Shown here piece after piece: positions 49,191 to 57,030 of a stretch of DNA of 64,000 bases. The notes below the pieces were generated by a model, which worked only from the letters and a program-made list of their open reading frames with translations, ran no database searches and was not told where the DNA came from. Location of the stretch: positions 868,001 to 932,000 of the forward strand of contig LVKA01000011.1 in the NCBI GenBank assembly GCA_001709035.1, read 5' to 3'. The translations under genes were made by a program, and so were the position numbers. The DNA comes from Candidatus Thiodiazotropha endoloripes. GTDB lineage: Bacteria > Pseudomonadota > Gammaproteobacteria > Chromatiales > Chromatiaceae. Numbering within the stretch: the first letter of the stretch is position 1; each line of letters starts with the position of its first letter.

Positions 49191-50354
49191 ATGCCAGTAC
49201 TAACCAAAATCAATCTAACCCCATCCAGGGTTGATCAGTTCAGATTCAAGGTCGGCGGCCCTAAACAGCAGTTTTTATGGGATAGCCAGGTGCCTGGACT
49301 CGGCCTGGAGGCGGTGGTCAGTGGTCGTCGGTCGTGGGTCCTCAGCTATCGGATCGTTGGGAAGAAAAAGAGAATCACTCTTGGTGCATTTCCCGCGATC
49401 GATTTAGATGTTGCCCGTGAAGAGGGCAAAGATCTTCTCAGGTCCCTGCGAAATGGTGTGGATCCAGCTGCCCTTAAAAAAGCCCCGGAGAAGGCGCAGA
49501 CAGTTAAATCGCTTCATGACCGCTATATTTCTGGTCGCTACTTCAGATCTCGTTCCCCAGATTTTCAGGCGAATTTTAAGTCGACTATGCGCCGGTATGT
49601 ATTGCCTGATATTGGGGATCAACTGCTCGAAAGTGTTCAGCGAGCCCAGATCAAGTCAATAATCGATGATCTTGTAGAAGCAGGGAAGGAGGGCATGGCT
49701 CAAGGAACGCTGACCCATTTACGAATTTTATTCGCCTATGGTGTAGATGAGGAATTCATCGAATATGCACCTACTGAGCGAGTGAAGGTCAAGCGGACCA
49801 CATCGGGTCGGCGCACTCTATGGTTTGATAATGAAGACGATCTAAAGGCAATCTGGAATCTAGCGGCCCCGATTCAGGTCAGATCGATCGTCAGATGGTG
49901 CCTGTTAACTGGCTGCAGGAGAGATGAGGCAAGGATGTCTCCCTGGTCGAGCATCTCCGATGATCGTTGGACGGTATCAGAGACAAAAAATCGTCGAGCA
50001 CTTGTTTTGCCTCTCACTGAGCCGATGGAAATGGTACTTGAAGAGTGCCGGGCGACATATCCAAAAAGCGAATGGGTCTTTCCAGCAACAACTGGTTGGA
50101 AAAAGGCAATACCCAGAGGGAGTCTTGATTATATTGTGCGTGAATCAAGTAAGGGTAAGTGGTCATTGCATGTTTTGCGGCATACCGTGGAAACCTGGTT
50201 AGCTGATCTTGGAGTCTCTGAAGAACATCGAAATCTCGTTTTAAATCACTGGACTGGGCGCATGTCTGAGCGCTATCGACATGGACATCAGATCGAGACA
50301 AAGAAGGCTGTACTGGAGCTATGGCATTCGAAACTGATGGAGATGGTTTTGTGA
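49191..50354 (+). CDS. int: Tyrosine recombinase / integrase
   Basis: A 387-residue phage-type integrase. The N-terminal 90 residues form the arm-binding (DUF4102-like) domain (SRVDQFRFKVGGPKQQFLW, KKKRITLGAFPAIDLDVARE). A core-binding SAM-like domain follows, then the catalytic domain with Arg in TGCRRDEARM, HxxR in LHVLRHTVETWL, and the Tyr nucleophile in MSERYRHGH. All catalytic residues are present, so it may be active. It lies at the left edge of the element beside apbC, reading inward. No strong ribosome site is seen at ATG 49191. Confidence 0.93.
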   Translation: MPVLTKINLTPSRVDQFRFKVGGPKQQFLWDSQVPGLGLEAVVSGRRSWVLSYRIVGKKKRITLGAFPAIDLDVAREEGKDLLRSLRNGVDPAALKKAPEKAQTVKSLHDRYISGRYFRSRSPDFQANFKSTMRRYVLPDIGDQLLESVQRAQIKSIIDDLVEAGKEGMAQGTLTHLRILFAYGVDEEFIEYAPTERVKVKRTTSGRRTLWFDNEDDLKAIWNLAAPIQVRSIVRWCLLTGCRRDEARMSPWSSISDDRWTVSETKNRRALVLPLTEPMEMVLEECRATYPKSEWVFPATTGWKKAIPRGSLDYIVRESSKGKWSLHVLRHTVETWLADLGVSEEHRNLVLNHWTGRMSERYRHGHQIETKKAVLELWHSKLMEMVL

Positions 50355-51010
50355 AGAGGAATAGAAAAGATTACCCCGCGTGGATGTCAGAGAAGAAGAA
50401 CGTACAATTTCTCTATGAACGATCAAAGCAGAATGGAGTTAAGGCATCACCAATCACTGGTGAAAGCCTAGAAGAGATTAAGAAGGCATGTAAAGAAATC
50501 CTCTCTTGGGATTACAGTTACGACAGAAGGCGATTCAAAGCCATTAGAAAACGAAAAATTGAAAATAATCCTCAGCACAAGGAGTCTTTAGAAACGAGCT
50601 TAGGTAAAGAGCAACCCGATTATGGTGGTACACACCAGATTAACAAGGGCATTGATGAAACAATTTCTATTGCCTTAGCAGAGCTCAGGGTGTTGCTCGA
50701 AAATCAAAAGACAGCCACAAAGGACGAGTTAACTGATTTTGATGTGATTGCAGAAAATTTGTTGAAACATGTGTCAGCTCATGTGTCTGCCGCTGTAGAA
50801 ATGGCCAATAATGATCTCACTAAACTTGCAGAAAAGAACCGAAAGCAATCGGCAGAAAAAATCAAGAATTCAGAGAGGGCTAAGAAAATATTCCCATCAG
50901 TATTGGATAAACATAAAGACAAAAGAAACCGTCTCAATCTGGCCTACACTGAAATAGCAGAAGAATTGGGGGTTTCTGTTAGAACAGTTCAGAACTATTT
51001 AAAAAAATAA
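50351..51010 (+). CDS. Unknown protein with C-terminal helix-turn-helix
   Basis: A 219-residue, Lys-rich protein translated from GTG 50351 overlapping the integrase stop (GTGA); an ATG at 50321 would also work. The N-terminal part is basic (KRNRKDYPAWMSEKKNVQFL), the middle is coiled-coil-like (about 85-180), and the C-terminus NLAYTEIAEELGVSVRTVQN is a clear HTH. Its place after the integrase suggests a regulator of the element, but no family is recognised. Confidence 0.7.
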   Translation: MKRNRKDYPAWMSEKKNVQFLYERSKQNGVKASPITGESLEEIKKACKEILSWDYSYDRRRFKAIRKRKIENNPQHKESLETSLGKEQPDYGGTHQINKGIDETISIALAELRVLLENQKTATKDELTDFDVIAENLLKHVSAHVSAAVEMANNDLTKLAEKNRKQSAEKIKNSERAKKIFPSVLDKHKDKRNRLNLAYTEIAEELGVSVRTVQNYLKK

Positions 51011-51022
51011 TACATATTTTCT

Positions 51023-51044
51023 ATGAAAGCCTTTAGGTTTTCAT
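51023..51044. promoter_or_regulatory. Inverted repeat between HTH gene and excisionase-like gene
   Basis: ATGAAAGCCT and AGGTTTTCAT form a 10-base stem with one G-T pair around TT. It lies 12 bases past the upstream stop and about 45 before the next start. It could be a terminator (AT-rich tail follows) or an operator. Confidence 0.5.
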
Positions 51045-51090
51045 ATTTATCTTTATCTACAGTACCTTCAACATTCACGGAGGTACTTAA

Positions 51091-51324
51091 ATGCAATCTA
51101 AATCTACCAAAGACGTTGAACAGTCAATAGCTCTTCAAAAGAGCACAACCCTTCTAACTGAGATTGAAGTGGCAGGTATTACAGGCTACTCAGTTAGAAC
51201 ACTCCAATCTCACCGCCGATCCCGTCAAGGCATCCCTTTTGTTCGACTTGCTTTCAATAAGATTCGCTATCGGCTTAGTGATGTTGAAGCACATATTGAA
51301 AACCATCTTGTTGCAACAAAATAA
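51091..51324 (+). CDS. Small HTH (AlpA/excisionase-like) DNA-binding protein
   Basis: A 77-residue protein. The stretch LLTEIEVAGITGYSVRTLQS and HRRSRQGIPFVRLAFNKIRY, then RLSDVEAHIE, matches the MerR-type winged-helix fold of AlpA and excisionases. A GGAGG site lies eight bases before ATG 51091. In integrase-bearing elements such a gene usually controls excision or integrase expression. Confidence 0.78.
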   Translation: MQSKSTKDVEQSIALQKSTTLLTEIEVAGITGYSVRTLQSHRRSRQGIPFVRLAFNKIRYRLSDVEAHIENHLVATK

Positions 51325-51362
51325 GGCCAAAACTCAGAAGACTTAAGTCGATAGGAGTCACT

Positions 51363-51638
51363 ATGTCTACTTCATATCATAGTGCCGTTCTGGCATTGGA
51401 TAAAATTTACCAAAGGCTGTACCGCATTGAGACTACTACTATCCTTTTGCGGGGGATTGAACACGGTGAGATCGAGGATTTAGAGAATACCTCTGTCACC
51501 TTTACTACGCTAGCATCTGAGGCGTTGAGCGGCGCCCTGACGGGTATTTTTGACGCATGTGATGAGATCGAAGAACACCTTCAAGTGACAGGTGGAAAAT
51601 TGTTCAAGGATCTGAGAGCAGATGCAGAAACAGAGTGA
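51363..51638 (+). CDS. Unknown small protein
   Basis: A 91-residue, acidic, helical protein (SAVLALDKIYQRLYRIETTT, ALTGIFDACDEIEEHLQVTG) with no recognised family. AGGAG lies upstream of ATG 51363. The next gene overlaps its stop as GTGA. Its place and tight packing support that it is real. Confidence 0.65.
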   Translation: MSTSYHSAVLALDKIYQRLYRIETTTILLRGIEHGEIEDLENTSVTFTTLASEALSGALTGIFDACDEIEEHLQVTGGKLFKDLRADAETE

Positions 51639-51946
51639 CCAAAATGAGCGCAACAATCCTAGAATTCCGGCCTAAACCTAAGGCGAATCCGATACTAGCT
51701 TTGGTCTCAGAGAAAATGGTTTTGAGGAGGAAAGTATATGGAGATCCAGAGGGTATATATATGTCTTCTGGATTAGAAGAATCCCTTCGAGACATGATAC
51801 GCGTTCTTGAGGAGAACTGTATGTACACCTTCGAAGAAAACATTGTGAGTGAAGAGGCAATCCAGCCATTATTCGAAAGCTATGCAGATTTAATTGCTTG
51901 GCTCAGGCTTGCCCTCAATGATGAGTTAGATAGTAATGGCCTATAG
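51635..51946 (+). CDS. Unknown small protein
   Basis: A 103-residue protein translated from GTG 51635 (overlapping the previous stop) or ATG 51644. It has the N-terminal SATILEFRPKPKANPILALV and an acidic C-terminal half (EENIVSEEAIQPLFESYADL). No family is recognised. The next gene starts 11 bases before its stop. Confidence 0.6.
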   Translation: MTKMSATILEFRPKPKANPILALVSEKMVLRRKVYGDPEGIYMSSGLEESLRDMIRVLEENCMYTFEENIVSEEAIQPLFESYADLIAWLRLALNDELDSNGL

Positions 51947-52118
51947 ACTGAAGAATTTGCCGAACGCCAGTAGTTTGGCTTGGCGCCGGGTACGAGGACT
52001 GCTCACCCTCACAGAGCTTTCAAGACTGTACACAGATGTGGTTAAAGAATGCAACCGATGTGGTAGCTCGTTACACCCAGCCGGACGATCTGGTATGTGT
52101 GATGACTGCAAAGGATAA
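51936..52118 (+). CDS. 60-residue zinc-ribbon-like protein
   Basis: The C-terminus CNRCGSSLHPAGRSGMCDDC has two CxxC pairs typical of a zinc ribbon, on a basic N-terminal half (LAWRRVRGLLTLTELSRLYT). It overlaps the genes on both sides (11 and 17 bases). It could be a nucleic-acid-binding accessory of the following ATPase. The function is unknown. Confidence 0.55.
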   Translation: MAYRLKNLPNASSLAWRRVRGLLTLTELSRLYTDVVKECNRCGSSLHPAGRSGMCDDCKG

Positions 52119-53403
52119 TTTAAACGTGTCAGTTGAGTTACCACCAGATATTATTCAACAGCTGAGGTCCGATGCTAATGCGGTTTACACACCAGAAATC
52201 GTTACCAAGCTTCGAAAGCTACTTAACGGACACGATCCTGCAGAGTTTGCTGAAGCTGCATTTATAGTTAACGGGTACATCGACGAGAGCAAGCTTACAA
52301 AGCTTTTGAGTGGCGAACGCGATCCCTGTCCGCTTGATATAGGCAAGTTGTTATCACCGTATGTAAGCGCTGGTAATTTCAATCCTGAATCACTCTGTAG
52401 AACATACCTCGTAGAAAACCTGATCGAGAAGGGACGTGTTTACGAACTCCTCGGGAAATGGAAGGGTGGAAAGACAATTGTTGCTATTGATCTTGCCAAT
52501 CATCTCGCGCATGGGTTTTCTTGGGCAGGATTTCGGACACTTAAATGCCTAGTTATCTATGTTGCAGGCGAGGCAGTTGAGGATGTCATGATCCGGAATG
52601 AAGGATGGAGACTGCATCAGAAAATCAAAGAGTGTGCACCATTCCAAATCAGAACAATCCCTGTTTCACTCAGTGACCCTACAGAAGCTCGCCGTCTATA
52701 TCACGAAATTGTTGAGTTATCAGACCAACACCCAGACCTCCCGATTCTATTGGTTATCGATACACTTGCTCGGAACATTGGGCCAGGTGTGAATGAAAAT
52801 AATATCGAGGGGATGGGGGCATTTGCCAACAACCTGATTGATGAAGTTGTCCGGCCTACCAAGGCAACCGCCATCGTTATTCATCATTCTGGGCATAGTG
52901 ACTCTGACAGAGGACGCGGTCATTCAAGCTTTGAGGCTGCAGTCGACGGTGCATTTAAAGTGTCGATGGATAAATCAGATGGGGCTGCAATCATAACCCT
53001 ATCCACTCTATTCAGTCGCAGTACAAGCGGCGAATCAAATGCTTCATTTAAGATTGTTACACAAGAGCTACCTGGTGCTGACAATTTTGGGAATCCGATT
53101 GAGGCGCCAGTCCTACGTTACCTAGAAGATCATCAGCCAACAAAAAGAACAAAAGGCCTGGGGAGGAAGCAGGAGGCTCTCTTAGAGCTATTGCAAACAC
53201 TATATGACGAGCACAAACAGCGAATCGAGAAAGGAGGTTTAATCACTACGGCTCGTGTCTCAAAGGGTGAACTTCGAGAAGAGGCAGAAAAGCGAGGTGT
53301 TGAGACTGACAGCTCGAATTTTTACAAACTGGTTTCCAAACTAAGAGAGCGATCTTTAATTTCTGAAGAATTGGGTCATCTGTATGTGGTAGGGGATCAT
53401 TAG
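52102..53403 (+). CDS. RepA-like (RecA-fold) AAA ATPase
   Basis: A 433-residue protein. After an N-terminal segment (about 1-110), the nucleotide fold begins with a loop LLGKWKGGKTIVAIDLANHL (Walker A-like, ending GGKT), followed by Walker B ILLVIDTLARNIG and sensor TAIVIHHSGHSD. The C-terminal 100 residues form a winged-helix-like region. This layout is that of AAA_25/RepA-type helicases of plasmids and phages, such as RSF1010 RepA. The start is ATG 52102 within the zinc-ribbon gene; the frame opens at 52036. It probably acts in replication of the element. Confidence 0.85.
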   Translation: MTAKDNLNVSVELPPDIIQQLRSDANAVYTPEIVTKLRKLLNGHDPAEFAEAAFIVNGYIDESKLTKLLSGERDPCPLDIGKLLSPYVSAGNFNPESLCRTYLVENLIEKGRVYELLGKWKGGKTIVAIDLANHLAHGFSWAGFRTLKCLVIYVAGEAVEDVMIRNEGWRLHQKIKECAPFQIRTIPVSLSDPTEARRLYHEIVELSDQHPDLPILLVIDTLARNIGPGVNENNIEGMGAFANNLIDEVVRPTKATAIVIHHSGHSDSDRGRGHSSFEAAVDGAFKVSMDKSDGAAIITLSTLFSRSTSGESNASFKIVTQELPGADNFGNPIEAPVLRYLEDHQPTKRTKGLGRKQEALLELLQTLYDEHKQRIEKGGLITTARVSKGELREEAEKRGVETDSSNFYKLVSKLRERSLISEELGHLYVVGDH

Positions 53404-53404
53404 G

Positions 53405-53516
53405 GTGAGGTAGAGGTAAACCCTAAAGGGTTTTACCCTACCCTTACCCTAAAGAATTACCTTGACTACCGTTCCTTTACCTCATGTTTTACCCCATGTT
53501 TTACCCCTTTATAGGA
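53405..53516. repeat. TTTTACCC-type repeat cluster after the RepA-like gene
   Basis: In the 122 bases between two genes, TTTTACCC occurs three times on the plus strand (including the tandem CATGTTTTACCCCATGTTTT region), CTTACCC and TTTACCT once each. GGTAAA/GGTGAGG forms lie on the other strand at the left, and a CCCTAAAGGG palindrome at about 53421. Clustering behind a replication-type ATPase suggests iterons of an origin or an operator. Confidence 0.55.
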
Positions 53517-53525
53517 GTGTCCAAT

Positions 53526-53849
53526 ATGCGCCTCACCAAAATTCGACTCGCAAAACTCGCAAGCATGGTCCGCAACCAGGTAGTGCTTAGCGATAAAAAG
53601 GGTGAGCTCAGGCAGAGAATGCAATCCGCACAGGCCAGAGGAGATGAGCGAATTCGAGAAAAGCTCGCTCCTGAAGATTTTGATCAATATCTGGTTGAAC
53701 GTGACGATTATTACACGGCACTCTATCAGAGGTGGGCAGAATTACGATCAACCATGCCATGCCGCACATTAGCCGATAAATTCGAGATTGCTGATAGAGC
53801 TGCTGAGCTGGCCATTGAGCAGACAGGATTCAATAGGCCAATTGTATGA
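53526..53849 (+). CDS. Unknown small basic protein
   Basis: A 107-residue protein from ATG 53526, with AGGAG at about nine bases before; the frame opens at 53484, inside the repeats. It is helical (KIRLAKLASMVRNQVVLSDK, ERDDYYTALYQRWAELRSTM). No family is recognised. The next gene starts four bases before its stop (ATGA). Confidence 0.6.
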   Translation: MRLTKIRLAKLASMVRNQVVLSDKKGELRQRMQSAQARGDERIREKLAPEDFDQYLVERDDYYTALYQRWAELRSTMPCRTLADKFEIADRAAELAIEQTGFNRPIV

Positions 53850-54499
53850 GATTGAATCGATCCCGGATCAACAAAATTGAGCAGCAAGTAAAAATGACTG
53901 TTGCAGAGCGTGAGGCACGAGCAGAAATCCAAAAGCAGCAGGAATTACGGTATGCGGAGGAATGGAAGCGTTATCAGGCCTATCTGACCCGGGAAGAGTT
54001 TGATTCATGGAAAAGAAACGAAGAGAAGTATCTCGGACAGGCTTCTGAGAGTGGAAGAAATCAATGGCCAGAAAGCAACGTAACCGAAAAAGAACTGGAT
54101 GCTGCTCGAAATAGGTTATTGAGTACATATTCTCCCGAAGCCCTGGAAAGGTACAAGGAACGCCATATCGCCTTTGAGGCTGTGTATAAACCCCGGTTCA
54201 TTGAATGGGCACTAATGTGGATGGAAGAGGATCCTCGCTGGGGCGGGTTAGATGAGGTGAAATTGATGGGAGAGCTCCAAGAGGAAGTGACTAAGGAACT
54301 GGGATTTGACTCTAATGGGCTATCTTATCCGCCAGATCCTGAAGAATCGCTGTTTGATGTTGATGACGACTGGGAAAGACAGAATGATATCGAGTTAACA
54401 GATGAAGAAACTGAAAACTCTACCTATGAAGAGGATCCAGAACTAACACAAGCAAGAGCATTCGCAGTTGATGGGTACTGTGAGGGTGGAGAGTATTAG
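53846..54499 (+). CDS. Unknown charged helical protein
   Basis: A 217-residue protein rich in Glu, Lys and Arg. The N-terminal 60 residues look like a coiled coil (VAEREARAEIQKQQELRYAE), and the C-terminal 60 are very acidic (DVDDDWERQNDIELTDEETE). No named domain is seen. The acidic tail is reminiscent of DNA-mimic or scaffold-like proteins, but that is only composition. It overlaps both neighbours. Confidence 0.6.
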   Translation: MRLNRSRINKIEQQVKMTVAEREARAEIQKQQELRYAEEWKRYQAYLTREEFDSWKRNEEKYLGQASESGRNQWPESNVTEKELDAARNRLLSTYSPEALERYKERHIAFEAVYKPRFIEWALMWMEEDPRWGGLDEVKLMGELQEEVTKELGFDSNGLSYPPDPEESLFDVDDDWERQNDIELTDEETENSTYEEDPELTQARAFAVDGYCEGGEY

Positions 54500-54975
54500 T
54501 GTCTGAGCACCTTCAGGTAATTTATGAATACTTGAAACTATGCCGGCGCAAAACACCGCCGGGCCCGGGTATTGAGTCAAGCATTGAGTGGCTGAAGGAC
54601 CAAGTTCAGAATCACACAGAACCTGAGCCGGACCAGACAACAGAGCTAGTCATGATTGAACTGGGCGCCAATGACTGGTTAATTGTCGAGAATGAAAAAG
54701 AGATTCCGGTTACACACCAGGGTAGTGCTTTCGAAACGATAGCAGGCATTCTGTCAGGGCCTGATGGACAGCTGTGCCTGTACGACTTTTTACCGTCGGT
54801 TGACGCACTAAGAAAAACGAAGATCCGCGTTGTAGACCGTCTAAACAGCTGTGGTGCCAATCTAATGGCTGACTACATCGACCGGAATCTGCGAGTCCAT
54901 CGAGACAATACCATCACAGTAACATCCGAACCGGGTGTTTTTTTTATGGTTAACCGTCTCAGCCCCGAATCATAG
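54499..54975 (+). CDS. Unknown protein
   Basis: A 158-residue protein from GTG 54499, which shares its first base with the previous stop. It contains LGANDWLIVENEKEIPVTHQ, a mixed alpha/beta region and a C-terminal RDNTITVTSEPGVFFMVNRL. I recognise no family or catalytic motif. It is the last gene before a short break with a GTGTCCACA repeat. Confidence 0.55.
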   Translation: MSEHLQVIYEYLKLCRRKTPPGPGIESSIEWLKDQVQNHTEPEPDQTTELVMIELGANDWLIVENEKEIPVTHQGSAFETIAGILSGPDGQLCLYDFLPSVDALRKTKIRVVDRLNSCGANLMADYIDRNLRVHRDNTITVTSEPGVFFMVNRLSPES

Positions 54976-54988
54976 CGATTCTTCTGGG

Positions 54989-55008
54989 GTGTCCACAAAG
55001 TGTCCACA
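54989..55008. repeat. GTGTCCACA direct repeat
   Basis: GTGTCCACA occurs at 54989 and 55000, exactly 11 bases apart (about one helical turn), in the 85-base gap before the DUF5681 gene. It looks like a protein-binding site, with a partial resemblance to DnaA boxes. Confidence 0.5.
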
Positions 55009-55060
55009 CCCTCATATGGTTTATCCTCTGTGGCAGATATCAGAAACCTGTTAATTACAG

Positions 55061-55501
55061 ATGGAGAAACAATTGGCATTCAAACCAGGAGAAAGCGGCA
55101 ATCCTTCTGGCCGGCCTAAGGGGGCGAAAAACAAGCGCATTGCCCTGGTCACTGCTTTGAAAGAGCACTTTGGTACCACACAACAGGCAACTGCTGAGAA
55201 GAAATTCTGGCTTCTCGTTATCGAAGCGGCAGGAAAAGGTGATACGAACTGCCTTAGCCTGGTCGCACAGCGTTTACAACCCGCTTACAAAGCACAATCC
55301 CCCCTACTGGATCTTGATTTACCGACTGAACCAGTGGCAGCAGCTCAAAAGCTCATAGAGGCTGCAGCATCTGGTGAATCAACTGTGGAACAGGTGAAAC
55401 CACTACTGTCAGGACTCAGTGATCTGCTGAGGGCAAAAGAATTCGAGGAGCTCGATCAGCGATTGTCAGATCTTGAAAATCAACTTACAAAAGAGGCTTA
55501 G
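55061..55501 (+). CDS. DUF5681 protein
   Basis: A 146-residue protein opening FKPGESGNPSGRPKGAKNKR, the hallmark of DUF5681, a basic N-terminal segment found in phage and mobile-element proteins, often next to terminase genes. The C-terminal part is acidic and helical (SDLLRAKEFEELDQRLSDLE). No terminase large subunit follows here, so a small-terminase-like role is only a guess. Confidence 0.75.
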   Translation: MEKQLAFKPGESGNPSGRPKGAKNKRIALVTALKEHFGTTQQATAEKKFWLLVIEAAGKGDTNCLSLVAQRLQPAYKAQSPLLDLDLPTEPVAAAQKLIEAAASGESTVEQVKPLLSGLSDLLRAKEFEELDQRLSDLENQLTKEA

Positions 55502-55503
55502 CT

Positions 55504-56169
55504 ATGGAACTACACAGCAGCGATATCGCGAGACAAATCACAAATTTACGGCAAGCGATCACTGATTCAGAAGCTGAACATCGAGAGCTTGCTTTCAGAT
55601 ATTCAGAGACCGGTGATAAGGACCTCATGGATCAAATGATGAAACTTCGTGAAACTGTAAGCGTTTACAGATACGAAATCGAATCCGCTGAGGTTGCAAA
55701 GGATCAGGCCCTTCGGAGAGAGGTGGAGCAGGCAAATGAACAGGCAACCAAGGAAATCATCGAGAGGGTTGCTCAAGGTAAAAAGCTGTTGGATCAACGT
55801 GTTGCTGCGGCAAAAAACTTAGAGAAGCAATTCACCACGCTCGGTAAATCGATGGAAAAGTTTTTGGAAATTACGGAACAGGCTCGACAACATTACGGCA
55901 GTCTTATTGAAAGTGATGATATCCAGGGTTTTATAGGGCCTCGAATCTTTGACCGGATACCTCAACTGCATGGCTGGAGAACAGCCCTAAGCTCTGCAGG
56001 ATTGAGACACTTTTTAGGCCCAAACTATCAGCTGTTTCCAGGTAAACAGACTGGAGCAGCAGCGATGACCTTTGTTGAATCAATCCAGAATCAACATGAG
56101 CGAGTACGGTACCGTAAGAAAGTAATGCACATTATAAACGCCGCTGAAGAGGTGACCAGCAATGCATGA
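55504..56169 (+). CDS. Unknown coiled-coil protein
   Basis: A 221-residue protein, predicted mostly helical with a long coiled coil (about residues 15-120, such as RREVEQANEQATKEIIERVA) and a C-terminal part with GPRIFDRIPQLHGWRTALSS. It starts two bases after the DUF5681 stop. A scaffold or structural role is possible by shape, but no family is recognised. It overlaps the next gene by eight bases. Confidence 0.6.
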   Translation: MELHSSDIARQITNLRQAITDSEAEHRELAFRYSETGDKDLMDQMMKLRETVSVYRYEIESAEVAKDQALRREVEQANEQATKEIIERVAQGKKLLDQRVAAAKNLEKQFTTLGKSMEKFLEITEQARQHYGSLIESDDIQGFIGPRIFDRIPQLHGWRTALSSAGLRHFLGPNYQLFPGKQTGAAAMTFVESIQNQHERVRYRKKVMHIINAAEEVTSNA

Positions 56170-56680
56170 TCCAAAAGATACTGGAGATCGCACCGAAGGG
56201 ACAGGTGATACACGAAAAATCTACTTAAATAATGCTCTGGTTCCAGATCGAACTATGGAAGGGCGCTGGTATGGCGATGTTGGCGCTCACTTAAAAGAGG
56301 TCGATCTTGAGGCTACGCTAGATCATCTTGTCACTGAGGATAACAACCTCATGAGTATTGACCGTGCAGCGGCAAGCGATGAGATTCGGCGAATGATGTC
56401 TTATCTTGACCTTAACGAGAAAGAGGCTAATCAATTCACTGGCGTATTAAATCAAACACTACCAGAAGCAAAGCCAGCTGAATGGGCGAAAGAGTCTCGC
56501 AAAAGGTTAAGTCGTACTTATGGAAAGGAAGCTGGTGAGCGTCTTCAGTCTGCTCAAACAGTTGTGGATCGTAATCCGAAGCTAAAGGCCTTTCTCAACA
56601 AATACAAACTAGACAACCATCCCGATTTGATTGAGCTCATTGCAACAAAGGCGCCGGAAATCAATCGGCGGTATGAGTGA
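56162..56680 (+). CDS. Unknown helical protein
   Basis: A 172-residue protein (MHDPKDTGDRTEGTGDTRKI, then RRMMSYLDLNEKEANQFTGV and RKRLSRTYGKEAGERLQSAQ). No family is recognised, though a helical C-terminal half with NHPDLIELIATKAPEI resembles phage helper or head-completion proteins in style. It overlaps the genes on both sides. Confidence 0.55.
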   Translation: MHDPKDTGDRTEGTGDTRKIYLNNALVPDRTMEGRWYGDVGAHLKEVDLEATLDHLVTEDNNLMSIDRAAASDEIRRMMSYLDLNEKEANQFTGVLNQTLPEAKPAEWAKESRKRLSRTYGKEAGERLQSAQTVVDRNPKLKAFLNKYKLDNHPDLIELIATKAPEINRRYE

Positions 56681-56991
56681 AGAACGTGAGTGAAGAAAAG
56701 CCAGATCAAGATAGACCGATAATGGTCGGTGACATCCTAATGCTTGGCCGTATTAGTGACGATGCAGGGTTGTATGATGATCCGGAAATACAGAAGTTCA
56801 TCCAAGAACATGTAGACTTGATCTTGAATGTAACCTACGAAGAGCTGCTCAGGATAGGTGTCACTGACCCTAACTGCCTGGTGATCCGAATGGCAAACGA
56901 GAACACCAGCAATGAGCAAAGATTGAAGGATCTTCGAAATCAGTATTTTCAAAAGAAAACCTCTGATAATTCAGAGACAACAATCCACTGA
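56677..56991 (+). CDS. Unknown small acidic protein
   Basis: A 104-residue protein from GTG 56677, overlapping the previous stop (GTGA). It has GDILMLGRISDDAGLYDDPE and a helical end. No family is recognised. After its stop there is a 39-base gap with an AGGAGG site for the next gene, so the following genes may form their own translational unit. Confidence 0.55.
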   Translation: MKNVSEEKPDQDRPIMVGDILMLGRISDDAGLYDDPEIQKFIQEHVDLILNVTYEELLRIGVTDPNCLVIRMANENTSNEQRLKDLRNQYFQKKTSDNSETTIH

Positions 56992-57030
56992 TTACTAACT
57001 ACATCATCAGCACCGAATAGGAGGTTATGC

